Assembly (NCBI RefSeq): GCF_005601135.1
Contig: NZ_CP039381.1
Span: 1,113,941-1,177,940, forward strand
DNA length: 64,000 nt
Direction of reading: 5' to 3'
Origin: Ruminococcus bovis
Lineage (GTDB): Bacteria; Bacillota; Clostridia; Oscillospirales; Acutalibacteraceae
Of the stretch, positions 8,757-18,516 are shown piece after piece; the stretch's first letter is position 1; each line of letters opens with the position of its first letter. The notes beneath the pieces were generated by a model. The model did not search any database, had not been told where the DNA came from, and saw only the letters and a list, made by a program, of their open reading frames with translations. A program made the translations under genes and the position numbers.

Positions 8757-9105
8757 TGATTTTAATTGTAATTGCCCGATATACCTTGCAAGTGGATATA
8801 CTGATCTACGCAGAGGAATAGACGGACTTGCAACAATAATAGAAAAGCAGTTTAAGCTTGAGTCTTGTACAAATGCTTTGTTTCTCTTCTGTGGACGAAG
8901 AACGGATAGAATTAAAGGTTTGTATTGGGAAGGTGACGGATTTCTGCTTCTGTATAAAAGGCTTGAAAAAGGTAAGTTTCAATGGCCTCGAAAATCTGAA
9001 GAATGTGTCACAATAACACCTCAGCAATATCGTTGGTTAATGGAGGGACTTAATATAATCCAGCCTAAGTCAACACAAAAAATAAGTGGAATAAAGTTCT
9101 CATAA
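8749..9105 (+). CDS. tnpB: IS66 family insertion sequence element accessory protein TnpB
   Basis: The 118-aa protein is of the IS66 Orf2/TnpB type: it has YLASGYTDLRRGIDGLA near the N-terminus and FCGRRTDRIKGLYWEGDGF in the centre, both signature stretches of the family. It is needed together with TnpA for IS66 transposition in studied members. It overlaps the end of tnpA by 8 nt and is identical in both copies. Confidence 0.95.
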   Translation: MLNDFNCNCPIYLASGYTDLRRGIDGLATIIEKQFKLESCTNALFLFCGRRTDRIKGLYWEGDGFLLLYKRLEKGKFQWPRKSEECVTITPQQYRWLMEGLNIIQPKSTQKISGIKFS

Positions 9106-9154
9106 AATGGCTTAAATACTGTACTTTTGCCTTGTTTTGTGGTATAATATAGGT

Positions 9155-10715
9155 ATGATAATCAAGGATAAAACAGTGAAACAATTACTATTTCACTGGA
9201 TGAATATAATGAACTAAAATCATTAAAAGAGCACTGTTCAGAACTTGAAACACAGGTGAAGTGGCTGATGGAGCAGCTTAAGATAAATAATAAAAAGACC
9301 TATGGCTCAAAAAGTGAACAATCGGAATATATTTACGAACAGCTTAGTCTTCTTCATAACGAAGCAGAGCTCTACTCAGATGTAGAAGCAAAGGAAGAGG
9401 TTAAGGTGGCTTCTCATACCCGAAAAAAGAAAGAAGCTACTCTTGACAAATTACCAGAAAACATCAAGACAGTTGTTGTAGAGCATACTCTTCCCGAAGA
9501 AGAAAAGGTATGTCCTAACTGTAATGAACAGCTTGAGGTTATTGGTAAGGAAGTAAAGAAAACATTAAAAATCAAACCTGCTGAGGTGATTATTCAGGAG
9601 GATGTATATTACACCTACGCCTGCAAGAATTGTGAGAAAACGGTATTGAGACCCCAATAGTAAAACACCACAGGAAAAGCCAGTAATCAAAGGCAGCTTT
9701 GCTTCACCAGAAGCAGTGGCTCACATTATGACACAGAAGTTTGTGATATACTCACCACTCTATAGACAAGAACAAGACCTGAAAAGGCAAGGTGTTGAAT
9801 TAACAAGACAGACAATGTCTAACTGGATACTTAAAGCGAGTCAGCTGTGGTTAGAACCAATATATGAGAAGTTAAGAGAGCTTCTCATAAAAGAGGAAGT
9901 AATCCATGCAGATGAAACAACACTGCAGGTACTGAAAACCAAAGAGAAGCCTACTCCAAAGAAAGCATATATGTGGCTGTACAGAACGAGTGGATGCTCT
10001 GAAAAGAATATCGTACTGTATGATTACAAACCAAACAGAAAGATTGAAAATGCGGAGAACTTTCTTGAAGGTTTTAATGGCTACATACACGCAGATGGTT
10101 ATCAGGGATATCACAAACTTGGAGATAACTTCACAGTTGTTGGTTGCTGGGCGCATTGCAGAAGAAAATTTGCTGAAGCATTAGAAATGATAAGCAAGGA
10201 CGAACGAGCAAACTCAACAGCTGGAATTGCTTTAGATTACTGCAATCAGCTATATGCAATAGAAAAGAAATAGCTGATAAAAGCTATGAAGAAATACTAA
10301 AGGTGCGACAAGAAAATCAAAGCCAATTCTTGACGCATTTTTGTGCTGGGCTGAAAAGCAAAGCATAGCATTTAAAAGCAAACTTGGTGGTGCGTTTACC
10401 TATCTTAAGAATAACGAGAAATATCTCAGAAGATATTTAGAGGACGGCAGATTAGAAATTGACAATAACCGAGCCGAAAGAAGCATTAAGCCTTTTGTGA
10501 TGGGCAGAAAGAATTTCCTGTTTGCCAATACTGAGTCAGGAGCTACTGGCAGTGCTGTTATGTACAGCATAATCGAAACAGCCAAAGAGAACAATCTGAA
10601 TCCGTTTAGATATCTGACCTATATCTTCAAAAAGTTCCCTAATATTAAGGAAAATGAAACGGCTGATATTCTACTGCCTTGGAATGCACCAGAGGAGTGC
10701 AAAGTTAAAATTTGA
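9155..10715 (+). pseudogene. tnpC: IS66 transposase TnpC, multiply frameshifted (copy 1)
   Basis: Pieces of one IS66 DDE transposase follow each other in different frames: N-terminal coiled coil and zinc-binding region (9256-9660; CPNC..CKNC), catalytic core (9716-10273; HADETTLQV, HADGYQGY, GCWAHCRRKF) and C-terminal part (10341-10715; EIDNNRAERSIKPFVMGRKN). The frame breaks each fit one missing A in a short A-run: near 9172 (A4 where copy 2 has A5), near 9638 and 9663 (GAGAAAACGG and GTAAAACACC), near 10264 and near 10314. Several breaks are shared with copy 2. As read, the gene is not functional. Confidence 0.9.
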
Positions 10716-10845
10716 TACATATGTGGAAATCCCTGCGAGAACAAACTCGCAGGGATTTTTTAGGATGATTTGACGGTTACAGTTGTTATGCTAAACAATA
10801 TAATAGATAAGTTAAAATCCTAACGTTAGTAAATTATAAGCGTTA

Positions 10846-10979
10846 TTATAATTTTTTATAGTGTTGGACGGCAACCCGAGGATTTTTGCATAAATTTGGT
10901 TGAAATAGACAAAAGAAAAAACACCCAAAAACCGCATACCTAAGCCGTTTTCAAGGTGTTTTGTTTGGCAGGGGCAGAA
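10846..10979 (+). repeat. Copy of the right-end sequence of the 6-kb element, with truncated tRNA-Trp att core
   Basis: This stretch matches 38303-38447 almost base for base (an 11-nt tandem GGACGGCAA-type duplication and a few substitutions differ). It includes a hairpin with AACACC..GGTGTT and ends in TGGCAGGGGCAGAA, the first 14 bases of the tRNA-Trp att core, after which similarity stops. It is a leftover end of a related integrative element. Confidence 0.85.
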
Positions 10980-11123
10980 TACTATTAATCTACCGAAAGT
11001 ACCTACCACGCTTGTTGCGCACAAATACGAAAGGAAAGAGGCATCTACGCTCTCCCTAAAAACAGTCCACAGGACTGTTTTCTTAACGGTCGCCTTCGAC
11101 TCCTTCTGCTTTTTCGTAAAACA

Positions 11124-11150
11124 AAAAGCACATCAAAAGATGTGCTTTCA
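11124..11150 (+). terminator. Hairpin terminator in mobile-element debris
   Basis: The stem AAAGCACATC/GATGTGCTTT (11125-11134 and 11139-11148) with an AAAA loop is followed by CATTTT. It immediately precedes the att remnant at 11154. The rest of 10980-11371 shows no convincing gene. Confidence 0.6.
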
Positions 11151-11153
11151 TTT

Positions 11154-11176
11154 TGGCAGGGGCAGAAGGACTTGAA
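11154..11176 (-). repeat. Partial tRNA-Trp attachment core (23 bp)
   Basis: The sequence is identical to the first 23 bases of the repeats at 32425 and 38434 and then diverges. On the minus strand it encodes the last 23 nt of tRNA-Trp including CCA. It marks an old or disrupted attachment site. Confidence 0.7.
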
Positions 11177-11371
11177 GCGGAATAGGGATATAATCAAATG
11201 TTATTTAATCACCTGTGATGTTATATAGTTTTATATCCTGTTTTCTGTTTGGAAATCAGATACCCCTGCATAATAGTATAGATCATAATGAAAAATCATT
11301 TTGGTATAATTTTGGTAGAAAAATGGTAGAAGAATTGCCCGCTGAATTATTCTGAAACCGGAGTTTGAATT

Positions 11372-11548
11372 ATGAGAGATAAATATCATATTTACCTCAC
11401 AGCAGAGGAACGCAGAGTCGTTATCAACAGCCTGATTGAATTGAGAAACGATCTCATCTCACGAGGTAAATACACCGACATCGTAGATGAACTGATAATC
11501 AAGTTCACTAAAGCTAAAGTCAAGAAAATCAAGATTAAGGAGGTCTAA
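11372..11548 (+). CDS. Small conserved mobile-element protein (58 aa)
   Basis: This 58-aa basic protein (MRDKYHIYLTAEERRVVINS...) ends with KFTKAKVKKIKI. It is clearly homologous to the products at 40099-40278 and 63620-63817: all three share an N-terminal 'YH.(Y/A)L...E', a central 'L..LRN....G..TDI.DELI.K' and a basic tail. The gene directly precedes tnpV (2-nt gap) with which it is probably translated. Function unknown; the pattern suggests a small regulatory or nucleic-acid-binding protein of these elements. Confidence 0.75.
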   Translation: MRDKYHIYLTAEERRVVINSLIELRNDLISRGKYTDIVDELIIKFTKAKVKKIKIKEV

Positions 11549-11550
11549 TA

Positions 11551-11901
11551 ATGGAGATTACATATACACGTCAAGGAGATTATTTGCTGCCTAATTTATC
11601 GTTACCCGAACAGGACAACCGACCAATCGGCTTGTGGGGACAACAACACCTTCGCTATATAAAACGAAGCCGCCCGATTTTTTACACCAATCTGCTCACT
11701 AAATGCAAGCTGAATGAATACCTTGCCGACATTGATGAACAGGCTCAGAAGATGTACGACGAGCTTGTAAAGGCTTTTGCAAAGGAAGAAGGCTGCACTG
11801 AGCAGCTAAAAGCTACCGATCAAATGCTATGGGTAAGCAGGATGAATAATGTTGTCCAGCGAGCGAGAGAAGTTGTGAATGCTGAAATAATCTATAACTA
11901 A
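11551..11901 (+). CDS. tnpV: Transposon-encoded protein TnpV
   Basis: The 116-aa protein matches the TnpV family (TYTRQGDYLLPNLSLPEQ at the N-terminus, YTNLLTKCKLNEYLADID in the centre). TnpV proteins occur in many Clostridia conjugative elements and their function is not established. AAGGAGG lies just upstream, inside the preceding small gene. A homologue lies overprinted inside the large helicase gene at 49967-50320. A strong terminator follows. Confidence 0.9.
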   Translation: MEITYTRQGDYLLPNLSLPEQDNRPIGLWGQQHLRYIKRSRPIFYTNLLTKCKLNEYLADIDEQAQKMYDELVKAFAKEEGCTEQLKATDQMLWVSRMNNVVQRAREVVNAEIIYN

Positions 11902-11908
11902 CACGAAG

Positions 11909-11946
11909 GCTGATGTGATTCGAAAAAGGTCACATCAGCTTTTTTC
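11909..11946 (+). terminator. Rho-independent terminator of tnpV
   Basis: The 10-bp stem GCTGATGTGA/TCACATCAGC (11909-11918 and 11930-11939) is followed by seven T. Confidence 0.9.
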
Positions 11947-12020
11947 TTTGTTCCTAAAAGAGAAAAGTGTTAAAGGTTGCAAAAATCTCTTCCGGAAGGT
12001 TTTGTTTGAAGTTAATAGCT

Positions 12021-13394
12021 TTATTTGTCTTTCAGAGAAATCGAAATATCAAATCCAAGTGCATCAAATATCCGGATTAATGTGTCGATATTGTATTTGT
12101 AAATTAAAGTATCGATATCTGTAAATCCATTGATTTCATTTTTAGGAGTAAAAAGATATCCTTCGATTTCCGTATTGTTTTTTATATTTCGTGCGAACAA
12201 TTCGTGTTGACGTCCGAAAACAGGAATAGATTCAAACAAATCATATATTCTCGGATTGTGCTGACGAAGTGATGTGCAATAAGGCATTCTGTCAAAAGGA
12301 ATGCACCCAAAGCTTAGATAAAGATTTGATAGTAAACTGCATCTTTCAAAATCAATCTGCCTTTTAATAATACGATTATTCATTTTGTGAAGCAAATAGC
12401 GTAATACATTAGATCCTGGCTTGGATTCAATTATTAATTCTCGACATTGATCAAGTAGTTCATAGATTTTAATCGTTTTTGCTCGGGAGATAATTTTACT
12501 TTTTATGACATCATAATATGTTTGATCGCTACAAACAAGTTCTGTTAATGACATTCTAACATTCGTTAGGAAGCTCATCATTTCTTTGTATTCAATCGAG
12601 CTTGTACTAATCTTAATCTTTGGGCCAAATATTTCAGAAAGATTATCCCATTCACAAGGTCGTATAGATACCTCATAACTATCGATAATTAATACTGACA
12701 TATTTTTATCAAGAATACGAATAAGATCATTGTGAATAGAAAATCTGACGGCATAGTTTTCTAAAATCTCGTGTTTTGTAAAAGCTATTACTCGATCAAA
12801 TTTGCTGGCATTGGATGTTGCTGCAGTAAAAGTGACCTCATAATATATCCTTTGATTGACAAAAAACGGTTTTATTTTCTGCACATAGTATCGGTCATTA
12901 TATGTTACGGGAAATCTATTAGTGCTCGGTAACTCAATCCGCTCAGCTATTCTTTTATAATAGTCAGATAATTCCGTATCGGTATTTAACGGGAAATCCT
13001 GGATGTTTTGTAATACTTCAAAATTGAAAGTGTTCTTTAAATATATTTTGATTTTAAGAAGATGTTCATAATATTTTAACATCAAACGTTCAGAACCGTC
13101 TTTGTCTAACGTGTAATGAGACACTGATTTCTGGAGCAACTCGTGAAATTTGTATAAGAATCTTAAGTTCCCGTGTCGTTGCATATCTTTTAGAGCTTCA
13201 ACGTTGACCTCGTAATCGTTAGGATTTACATCGTGACCATTTGAATATATCTTTATAGCAATGTACTCTACAAGATTTCGGACTTGACTAAGAATGTTTT
13301 GGCTTAGTATTCCCCTGTCGTCAGCAGAAAACCGAGTAATATTTTCACAGATTACTTTGTTTGTATCCAGAATTGATTTATCGACACGTAACAT
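12021..13394 (-). CDS. Unknown protein of the GHKL-ATPase operon, C-terminus probably replaced
   Basis: The 457-aa protein begins MLRVDKSILDTNKV after AGGAGG and is mostly helical; I recognise no catalytic motif. It is the last gene of the minus-strand ATPase unit, 166 nt after the DUF6339 gene. The final 24 residues (YNIDTLIRIFDALGFDISIS...) read like the C-terminus of an XRE-type antitoxin/HTH protein. They follow a duplicated IDTLI (residues about 428-439), so the original C-terminus appears lost by recombination at an IDTLI-coding microhomology. The gene is therefore probably truncated and may be non-functional. Confidence 0.6.
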   Translation of the reverse strand: MLRVDKSILDTNKVICENITRFSADDRGILSQNILSQVRNLVEYIAIKIYSNGHDVNPNDYEVNVEALKDMQRHGNLRFLYKFHELLQKSVSHYTLDKDGSERLMLKYYEHLLKIKIYLKNTFNFEVLQNIQDFPLNTDTELSDYYKRIAERIELPSTNRFPVTYNDRYYVQKIKPFFVNQRIYYEVTFTAATSNASKFDRVIAFTKHEILENYAVRFSIHNDLIRILDKNMSVLIIDSYEVSIRPCEWDNLSEIFGPKIKISTSSIEYKEMMSFLTNVRMSLTELVCSDQTYYDVIKSKIISRAKTIKIYELLDQCRELIIESKPGSNVLRYLLHKMNNRIIKRQIDFERCSLLSNLYLSFGCIPFDRMPYCTSLRQHNPRIYDLFESIPVFGRQHELFARNIKNNTEIEGYLFTPKNEINGFTDIDTLIYKYNIDTLIRIFDALGFDISISLKDK

Positions 13395-13560
13395 TTATTT
13401 TCCTCCTAACAAAAGACATCTGTTTAATAATTTTCTTGTTGTCTCGAAATGTTTCAAGATTATATTCAGCGGATAGTTTAGGGTATATTTTTAACTCTTG
13501 GGGAAGTGTTTGATCCTGAGTTTAATACTTTCAAAGAATCACAACAATGATAAATTTTAA

Positions 13561-14307
13561 TTATAGTCTTTTCATATAATCATAGGCGATTGCTTCAATT
13601 TCGCTCGATTCAAGGGTGTCAATTATAGCAACAGCTCCATAGTGATTTAAGTATGAGTCACAACACTTTCGGAATAGTGTTGTACAGGAATTGCCCCGTT
13701 CATCTTGTAATCGTTTGAGTGCCATTAGCAAACCTTTAACAATATCTCGGTTCATACTGAATGATTGATCAAATAAATCTTTCTGGATTTGCTGAGCCGA
13801 AAACAGTGTTTCGGTTAGATACCAAGGATTTGTATCATCTTTTTCTTCATCATAAGTCAGATAACCGGACCACCACAATCTTGATATTGCATTATAGTAC
13901 AGTAAAGATGCTCTTCCTTCCGTTGCGAAAAATCGTCTGTCTAAACGAACTGTTCCGTCGTCTTTTTTCCATCGATCAAGGACGTATTGCTTAAAGGTAA
14001 TGTGGCACAATGCAGACCATAGCAAAGGATCGGATGCCTGTAACGGACTGAGCTTGTCTTTGTACTCACTATAAAGAATCTTGATATTAATCAAATCATT
14101 TCTGTTTTTTGTTTCCGAATCTTCTCCTCCTGTAACAAGTTGAATATTAGGAACAGTAACAGAAGAGGTTTTATAGAATTCATCCAATCCCTTTGAAGAA
14201 AAGTATTCGGTCAACCAAGGTTCATCGGAATAATACTTGTCTTTATTGTTGTTTAAATCTGTTTTCAAATACTTATATGCGTCTTTTGTAAAATATATAA
14301 GATTCAT
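13561..14307 (-). CDS. DUF6339 family protein
   Basis: The 248-aa protein has the N-terminus LIYFTKDAYKYLK and the central 'WSALCHITFKQYVLDRW' and 'LLYYNAISRLWWSGYLTYDE' blocks that I associate with DUF6339, a family seen in operons with GHKL ATPases and restriction-modification genes. Its start overlaps the stop of the upstream gene by 4 nt (ATGA), indicating translational coupling. No enzyme motif is evident; it is likely a structural or adaptor subunit of the ATPase system (inference). Confidence 0.7.
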   Translation of the reverse strand: MNLIYFTKDAYKYLKTDLNNNKDKYYSDEPWLTEYFSSKGLDEFYKTSSVTVPNIQLVTGGEDSETKNRNDLINIKILYSEYKDKLSPLQASDPLLWSALCHITFKQYVLDRWKKDDGTVRLDRRFFATEGRASLLYYNAISRLWWSGYLTYDEEKDDTNPWYLTETLFSAQQIQKDLFDQSFSMNRDIVKGLLMALKRLQDERGNSCTTLFRKCCDSYLNHYGAVAIIDTLESSEIEAIAYDYMKRL

Positions 14308-15242
14308 AGTGCTTCATCCTCTTGCTGAATAGTTGACCAATCAATCATTTTCTGCATAAGTGTATTAATTGAATCTCCTACGACATCACCTAATAGTTTA
14401 TTGGCGATTTCAAAATCCGATTGATTGCAGGTAGCCAACTCATCTATACCCATTTTGTTTAAGGCGTTGTATATAGATTCAGCCCAAATGGTCCCACGAT
14501 AATGGCAATCAGGATCCTCCTCAAGTTCCTCTTCACGACGTAACCTTGCGATAGCTTCGGTGATTGCGGGAAAAACAAGTGCTCCTTGCAGGAAACGAGC
14601 CAAAACATTCTTTAAGTGTTTTTTAGTGCTTAGTTTTGCGTAGTTTTTATATTCAGAATCAGGTAGTGAAATTGTAATGTAGTCAGTAAGCGAAGGATCG
14701 GTTTCTTCAACTGATGCAAAATAAACTTTCGGTTCAGTAATAGCTGAATTGGAATTGATAAAAACTACTCCCGCCATATTCTTTTCGAGTATTGTATTCA
14801 GCTTTATTGTTAAGCCCGGCTCGTTTGCAATGATATCACCTTTTCTCAGTTTAAAGCCCGGATATCCGCCAAAGTAATCCTGATTAAATTCCGGCAAGCA
14901 GTAATTATTTATATTCTGTGCAGCTACTATTGCAGCGCTTATATCAATTGAGTCGGTAACATTCTTTTTTGGTAATGAAATAACAGTAATATCTTCGTTG
15001 CTCATCTCAAAAACTTTTCTGAATGATGTTCTGAAACAAACTACTCTGATAAATACTTTTGCCAGACCTTGTGAAATTAAAGATTGTATTCCCGATCCAG
15101 TTAATGAATATGAAAGTTCAATGTCTATTGAATTTCCCGTGTCACTGTGTGAACCAACAGAAAGATTGAACGCGCAATTATCAAAATCGTTTGTATATTC
15201 ATTAAGAACTGGATGAGGATATTCAATTGCTCTGTTTTTCAT
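14304..15242 (-). CDS. Hypothetical protein of the GHKL-ATPase operon
   Basis: The start at 15242 is chosen because GGAGG sits 6 nt before it; an upstream in-frame ATG at 15272 has no such site. The 312-aa product begins MKNRAIEYPHPVLNEY, has a beta-rich first half and a helical C-terminal half with a charged stretch (RLRREEELEEDPDCHY). It overlaps the end of the ATPase gene by 20 nt and the start of the DUF6339 gene by 4 nt, so the three are one translationally coupled unit. No known domain was recognised by eye. Confidence 0.7.
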   Translation of the reverse strand: MKNRAIEYPHPVLNEYTNDFDNCAFNLSVGSHSDTGNSIDIELSYSLTGSGIQSLISQGLAKVFIRVVCFRTSFRKVFEMSNEDITVISLPKKNVTDSIDISAAIVAAQNINNYCLPEFNQDYFGGYPGFKLRKGDIIANEPGLTIKLNTILEKNMAGVVFINSNSAITEPKVYFASVEETDPSLTDYITISLPDSEYKNYAKLSTKKHLKNVLARFLQGALVFPAITEAIARLRREEELEEDPDCHYRGTIWAESIYNALNKMGIDELATCNQSDFEIANKLLGDVVGDSINTLMQKMIDWSTIQQEDEAL

Positions 15243-16017
15243 CTGAAACCTCCATTGAGAAAACAGGAACAACTGCCATTATTTCGTTGTTGCTGAATTC
15301 TACATACAAAGTATTGATACCTTTTTTCAGAGAAATCGGACCGATCTTTTCGCTGTTAACTTCAATACGAGGGGATCCTTCGAGTTTTAGATTTCTCACA
15401 ACAAGTGAATCCTGTTTATCATCATCACGTCCTGCAAAATACTGAATGAATACTTTTTCATAATCATTGGGTGAATTAATAAAGCATCGATATTTGTTTC
15501 CTGCAAGATAAAAAGTTCGATGTTCTACTATCTTTGGAGAAACAATTTTTACTTTACCTTTACCCGTTGAAACACCCGGTGATTGTCCATCAGGATTAAC
15601 TACTGGGATTCTGTTTTTTGATCTCTTTTTGCGCTTTTTCTTTCCTGTTTTTACGCCTGATTTTTGTGTTTCGGAACCCGATGCACTTTCGGCAGATTCA
15701 TACTGACTATTGTAGAATACTCGCCCGTCGTATGACTTGATTTCTTTTATCTTTACGTCTGTCTTTAATCCATCAGATCCTTCTGTTGCGCCGCTTGAAT
15801 CGGTAGCGTCAGGCAAATAGTTTCCTATGCCTGCATCCATTTTATCGGTAATGTCTGCACGATCATAATCATCTAATACCGATTGTATTTCTTTCCCGAT
15901 TTTTCGTATATATCTGCCTGCACGGTTTTTTAAGGTGATGTTATCGGTAATGTTTTTGGCTCTCCATTCAGTGTGCTGAGGTGGTTCGGCACTACGCAAT
16001 GTTTTGCTCAATCTCAT
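15223..16017 (-). pseudogene. C-terminal part of the GHKL ATPase gene, separated by IS66
   Basis: This open frame continues the coding sequence at 18517-19680 once the IS66 copy and one 8-bp duplication are removed. The join reads ..FSVVIIVNDVGE then MRLSKTLRSAEPPQHTEW.. without a break. It contains the conserved-looking 'SAEPPQHTEW' stretch, a Lys/Arg-rich linker (GKKKRKKRSKNR, about residues 125-137) and a beta-rich end. The ATG at 16017 is internal to the original gene. Whether the fragment is translated is unknown; it lacks the ATP-binding part. Confidence 0.85.
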
Positions 16018-16109
16018 TTCACCTACATCATTAACAATAATAACGTAACCGTCAAATCATCCTAAAAAATCCCTGCGAGTTTGTTCTCGCAGGGATTTCC
16101 ACATATGTA

Positions 16110-17668
16110 TCAAATTTTAACTTTGCACTCCTCTGGTGCATTCCAAGGCAGTAGAATATCAGCCGTTTCATTTTCCTTAATATTAGGGAACTTTTTGAAG
16201 ATATAGGTCAGATATCTAAACGGATTCAGATTGTTCTCTTTGGCTGTTTCGATTATGCTGTACATAACAGCACTGCCAGTAGCTCCTGACTCAGTATTGG
16301 CAAACAGGAAATTCTTTCTGCCCATCACAAAGGCTTAATGCTTCTTTCGGCTCGGTTATTGTCAATTTCTAATCTGCCGTCCTCTAAATATCTTCTGAGA
16401 TATTTCTCGTTATTCTTAAGATAGGTAAACGCACCACCAAGTTTGCTTTTAAATGCTATGCTTTGCTTTTCAGCCCAGCACAAAAGCGTCAAGAATTGGC
16501 TTTGATTTTCTTGTCGCACCTTTAGTATTTCTTCATAGCTTTTATCAGCTATTTCTTTTCTATTGCATATAGCTGATTGCAGTAATCTAAAGCAATTCCA
16601 GCTGTTGAGTTTGCTCGTTCGTCCTTGCTTATCATTTCTAATGCTTCAGCAAATTTTCTTCTGCAATGCGCCCAGCAACCAACAACTGTGAAGTTATCTC
16701 CAAGTTTGTGATATCCCTGATAACCATCTGCGTGTATGTAGCCATTAAAACCTTCAAGAAAGTTCTCCGCATTTTCAATCTTTCTGTTTGGTTTGTAATC
16801 ATACAGTACGATATTCTTTTCAGAGCATCCACTCGTTCTGTACAGCCACATATATGCTTTCTTTGGAGTAGGCTTCTCTTTGGTTTTCAGTACCTGCAGT
16901 GTTGTTTCATCTGCATGGATTACTTCCTCTTTTATGAGAAGCTCTCTTAACTTCTCATATATTGGTTCTAACCACAGCTGACTCGCTTTAAGTATCCAGT
17001 TAGACATTGTCTGTCTTGTTAATTCAACACCTTGCCTTTTCAGGTCTTGTTCTTGTCTATAGAGTGGTGAGTATATCACAAACTTCTGTGTCATAATGTG
17101 AGCCACTGCTTCTGGTGAAGCAAAGCTGCCTTTGATTACTGGCTTTTCCTGTGGTGTTTTACTATTGGGGTCTCAATACCGTTTTTCTCACAATTCTTGC
17201 AGGCGTAGGTGTAATATACATCCTCCTGAATAATCACCTCAGCAGGTTTGATTTTTAATGTTTTCTTTACTTCCTTACCAATAACCTCAAGCTGTTCATT
17301 ACAGTTAGGACATACCTTTTCTTCTTCGGGAAGAGTATGCTCTACAACAACTGTCTTGATGTTTTCTGGTAATTTGTCAAGAGTAGCTTCTTTCTTTTTC
17401 GGGTATGAGAAGCCACCTTAACCTCTTCCTTTGCTTCTACATCTGAGTAGAGCTCTGCTTCGTTATGAAGAAGACTAAGCTGTTCGTAAATATATTCCGA
17501 TTGTTCACTTTTTGAGCCATAGGTCTTTTTATTATTTATCTTAAGCTGCTCCATCAGCCACTTCACCTGTGTTTCAAGTTCTGAACAGTGCTCTTTTAAT
17601 GATTTTAGTTCATTATATTCATCCAGTGAAATAGTAATTGTTTCACTGTTTTTATCCTTGATTATCAT
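16110..17668 (-). pseudogene. tnpC: IS66 transposase TnpC, multiply frameshifted (copy 2)
   Basis: It has the same layout as in copy 1. The start region is intact here (MIIKDKNSETITISLDEYNE, A5 run). The frame is lost near 17395 (A5 where copy 1 has A6), near 17190-17165 and 16560 (shared with copy 1), near 16488 (two bases fewer than copy 1) and near 16334 (AAGCCTTTGTG, one T fewer). The fragments 16549-17106, 16325-16519 and 16110-16328 hold the core and C-terminal parts. Not functional as read. Confidence 0.9.
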
Positions 17669-17717
17669 ACCTATATTATACCACAAAACAAGGCAAAAGT
17701 ACAGTATTTAAGCCATT

Positions 17718-18074
17718 TTATGAGAACTTTATTCCACTTATTTTTTGTGTTGACTTAGGCTGGATTATATTAAGTCCCTCCATTAACCAACGATATTGCT
17801 GAGGTGTTATTGTGACACATTCTTCAGATTTTCGAGGCCATTGAAACTTACCTTTTTCAAGCCTTTTATACAGAAGCAGAAATCCGTCACCTTCCCAATA
17901 CAAACCTTTAATTCTATCCGTTCTTCGTCCACAGAAGAGAAACAAAGCATTTGTACAAGACTCAAGCTTAAACTGCTTTTCTATTATTGTTGCAAGTCCG
18001 TCTATTCCTCTGCGTAGATCAGTATATCCACTTGCAAGGTATATCGGGCAATTACAATTAAAATCATTAAGCAT
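17718..18074 (-). CDS. tnpB: IS66 accessory protein TnpB (copy 2)
   Basis: The protein is identical to the 118-aa TnpB of copy 1, including the TDLRRGIDGLA and GDGFLLLYKRLEKG blocks. It is the only intact gene of this IS66 copy. Confidence 0.93.
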   Translation of the reverse strand: MLNDFNCNCPIYLASGYTDLRRGIDGLATIIEKQFKLESCTNALFLFCGRRTDRIKGLYWEGDGFLLLYKRLEKGKFQWPRKSEECVTITPQQYRWLMEGLNIIQPKSTQKISGIKFS

Positions 18075-18398
18075 TTTTCATTGCCCTCAACACAGCTGTT
18101 ATTGTAGCTTCGTCAGCACCATTATTGATTTCTACTGTGAAATCATTTCTTTGATAGAAATCATAGGTGAGTTAGCGTTTACTTCTGGTTCTACTGACAC
18201 TTCTATGAATTGAGGTCTGTTTTTTTGAGTGTAGGCTTCGTATACCTTTTTCTGTCTGCTCCAAAATGTACTTACAGGAATATTGTTATTTCTGCACCAC
18301 TGCGCAACACTTAACCCACTGTTGTTGCATTTCTCTACTTGGTTTGCCCAAAGAGCCAGGTTCTGTTCTTTTCTTAATGTTCTGATACCTTTGTTCAT
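18067..18398 (-). pseudogene. tnpA: IS66 TnpA, frameshifted (copy 2)
   Basis: The product is the same as in copy 1 for the first 83 residues. Then ATCAAAGAAATG replaces ATCAAAAGAAATG (one A lost), and translation stops after EMISQ at 18132 instead of continuing to 18067. Confidence 0.85.
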
Positions 18399-18516
18399 AC
18401 GAAACTCTCCAATCGTTTTTTGTTGTAGTCTATTGTAGATGTTCGTCTACAACTTATTTACTTGGATATTTTCGCATGTTTTCAAATCCGCTTCAAGACG
18501 CTGGCTTATTTGACGG

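Larger units (their letters stand above)
8302..10780 (+). mobile_element. IS66-family insertion sequence, copy 1
   Basis: The element is 2479 bp, bounded by the inverted ends GTAACCGTCAAAT (8302-8314) and ATTTGACGGTTAC (10768-10780). It is flanked by an exact 8-bp target duplication AGTTGTTA (8294-8301 and 10781-10788), the size expected for IS66. It carries the three IS66 genes tnpA, tnpB and tnpC, the last broken by several one-base deletions. A nearly identical copy lies at 16045-18520 in the opposite orientation. Confidence 0.97.

Noticed and set aside
9155-10715. Programmed frameshifting to express the IS66 transposase
   Set aside because: At least five breaks of the same kind are scattered through the gene, without slippery heptamers or stimulatory structures; artefact or decay is simpler.
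12021-13394. Z1-type helicase partner of the GHKL ATPase
   Set aside because: No Walker A or DExx motif is present in this protein or in the other unknown genes of the operon.
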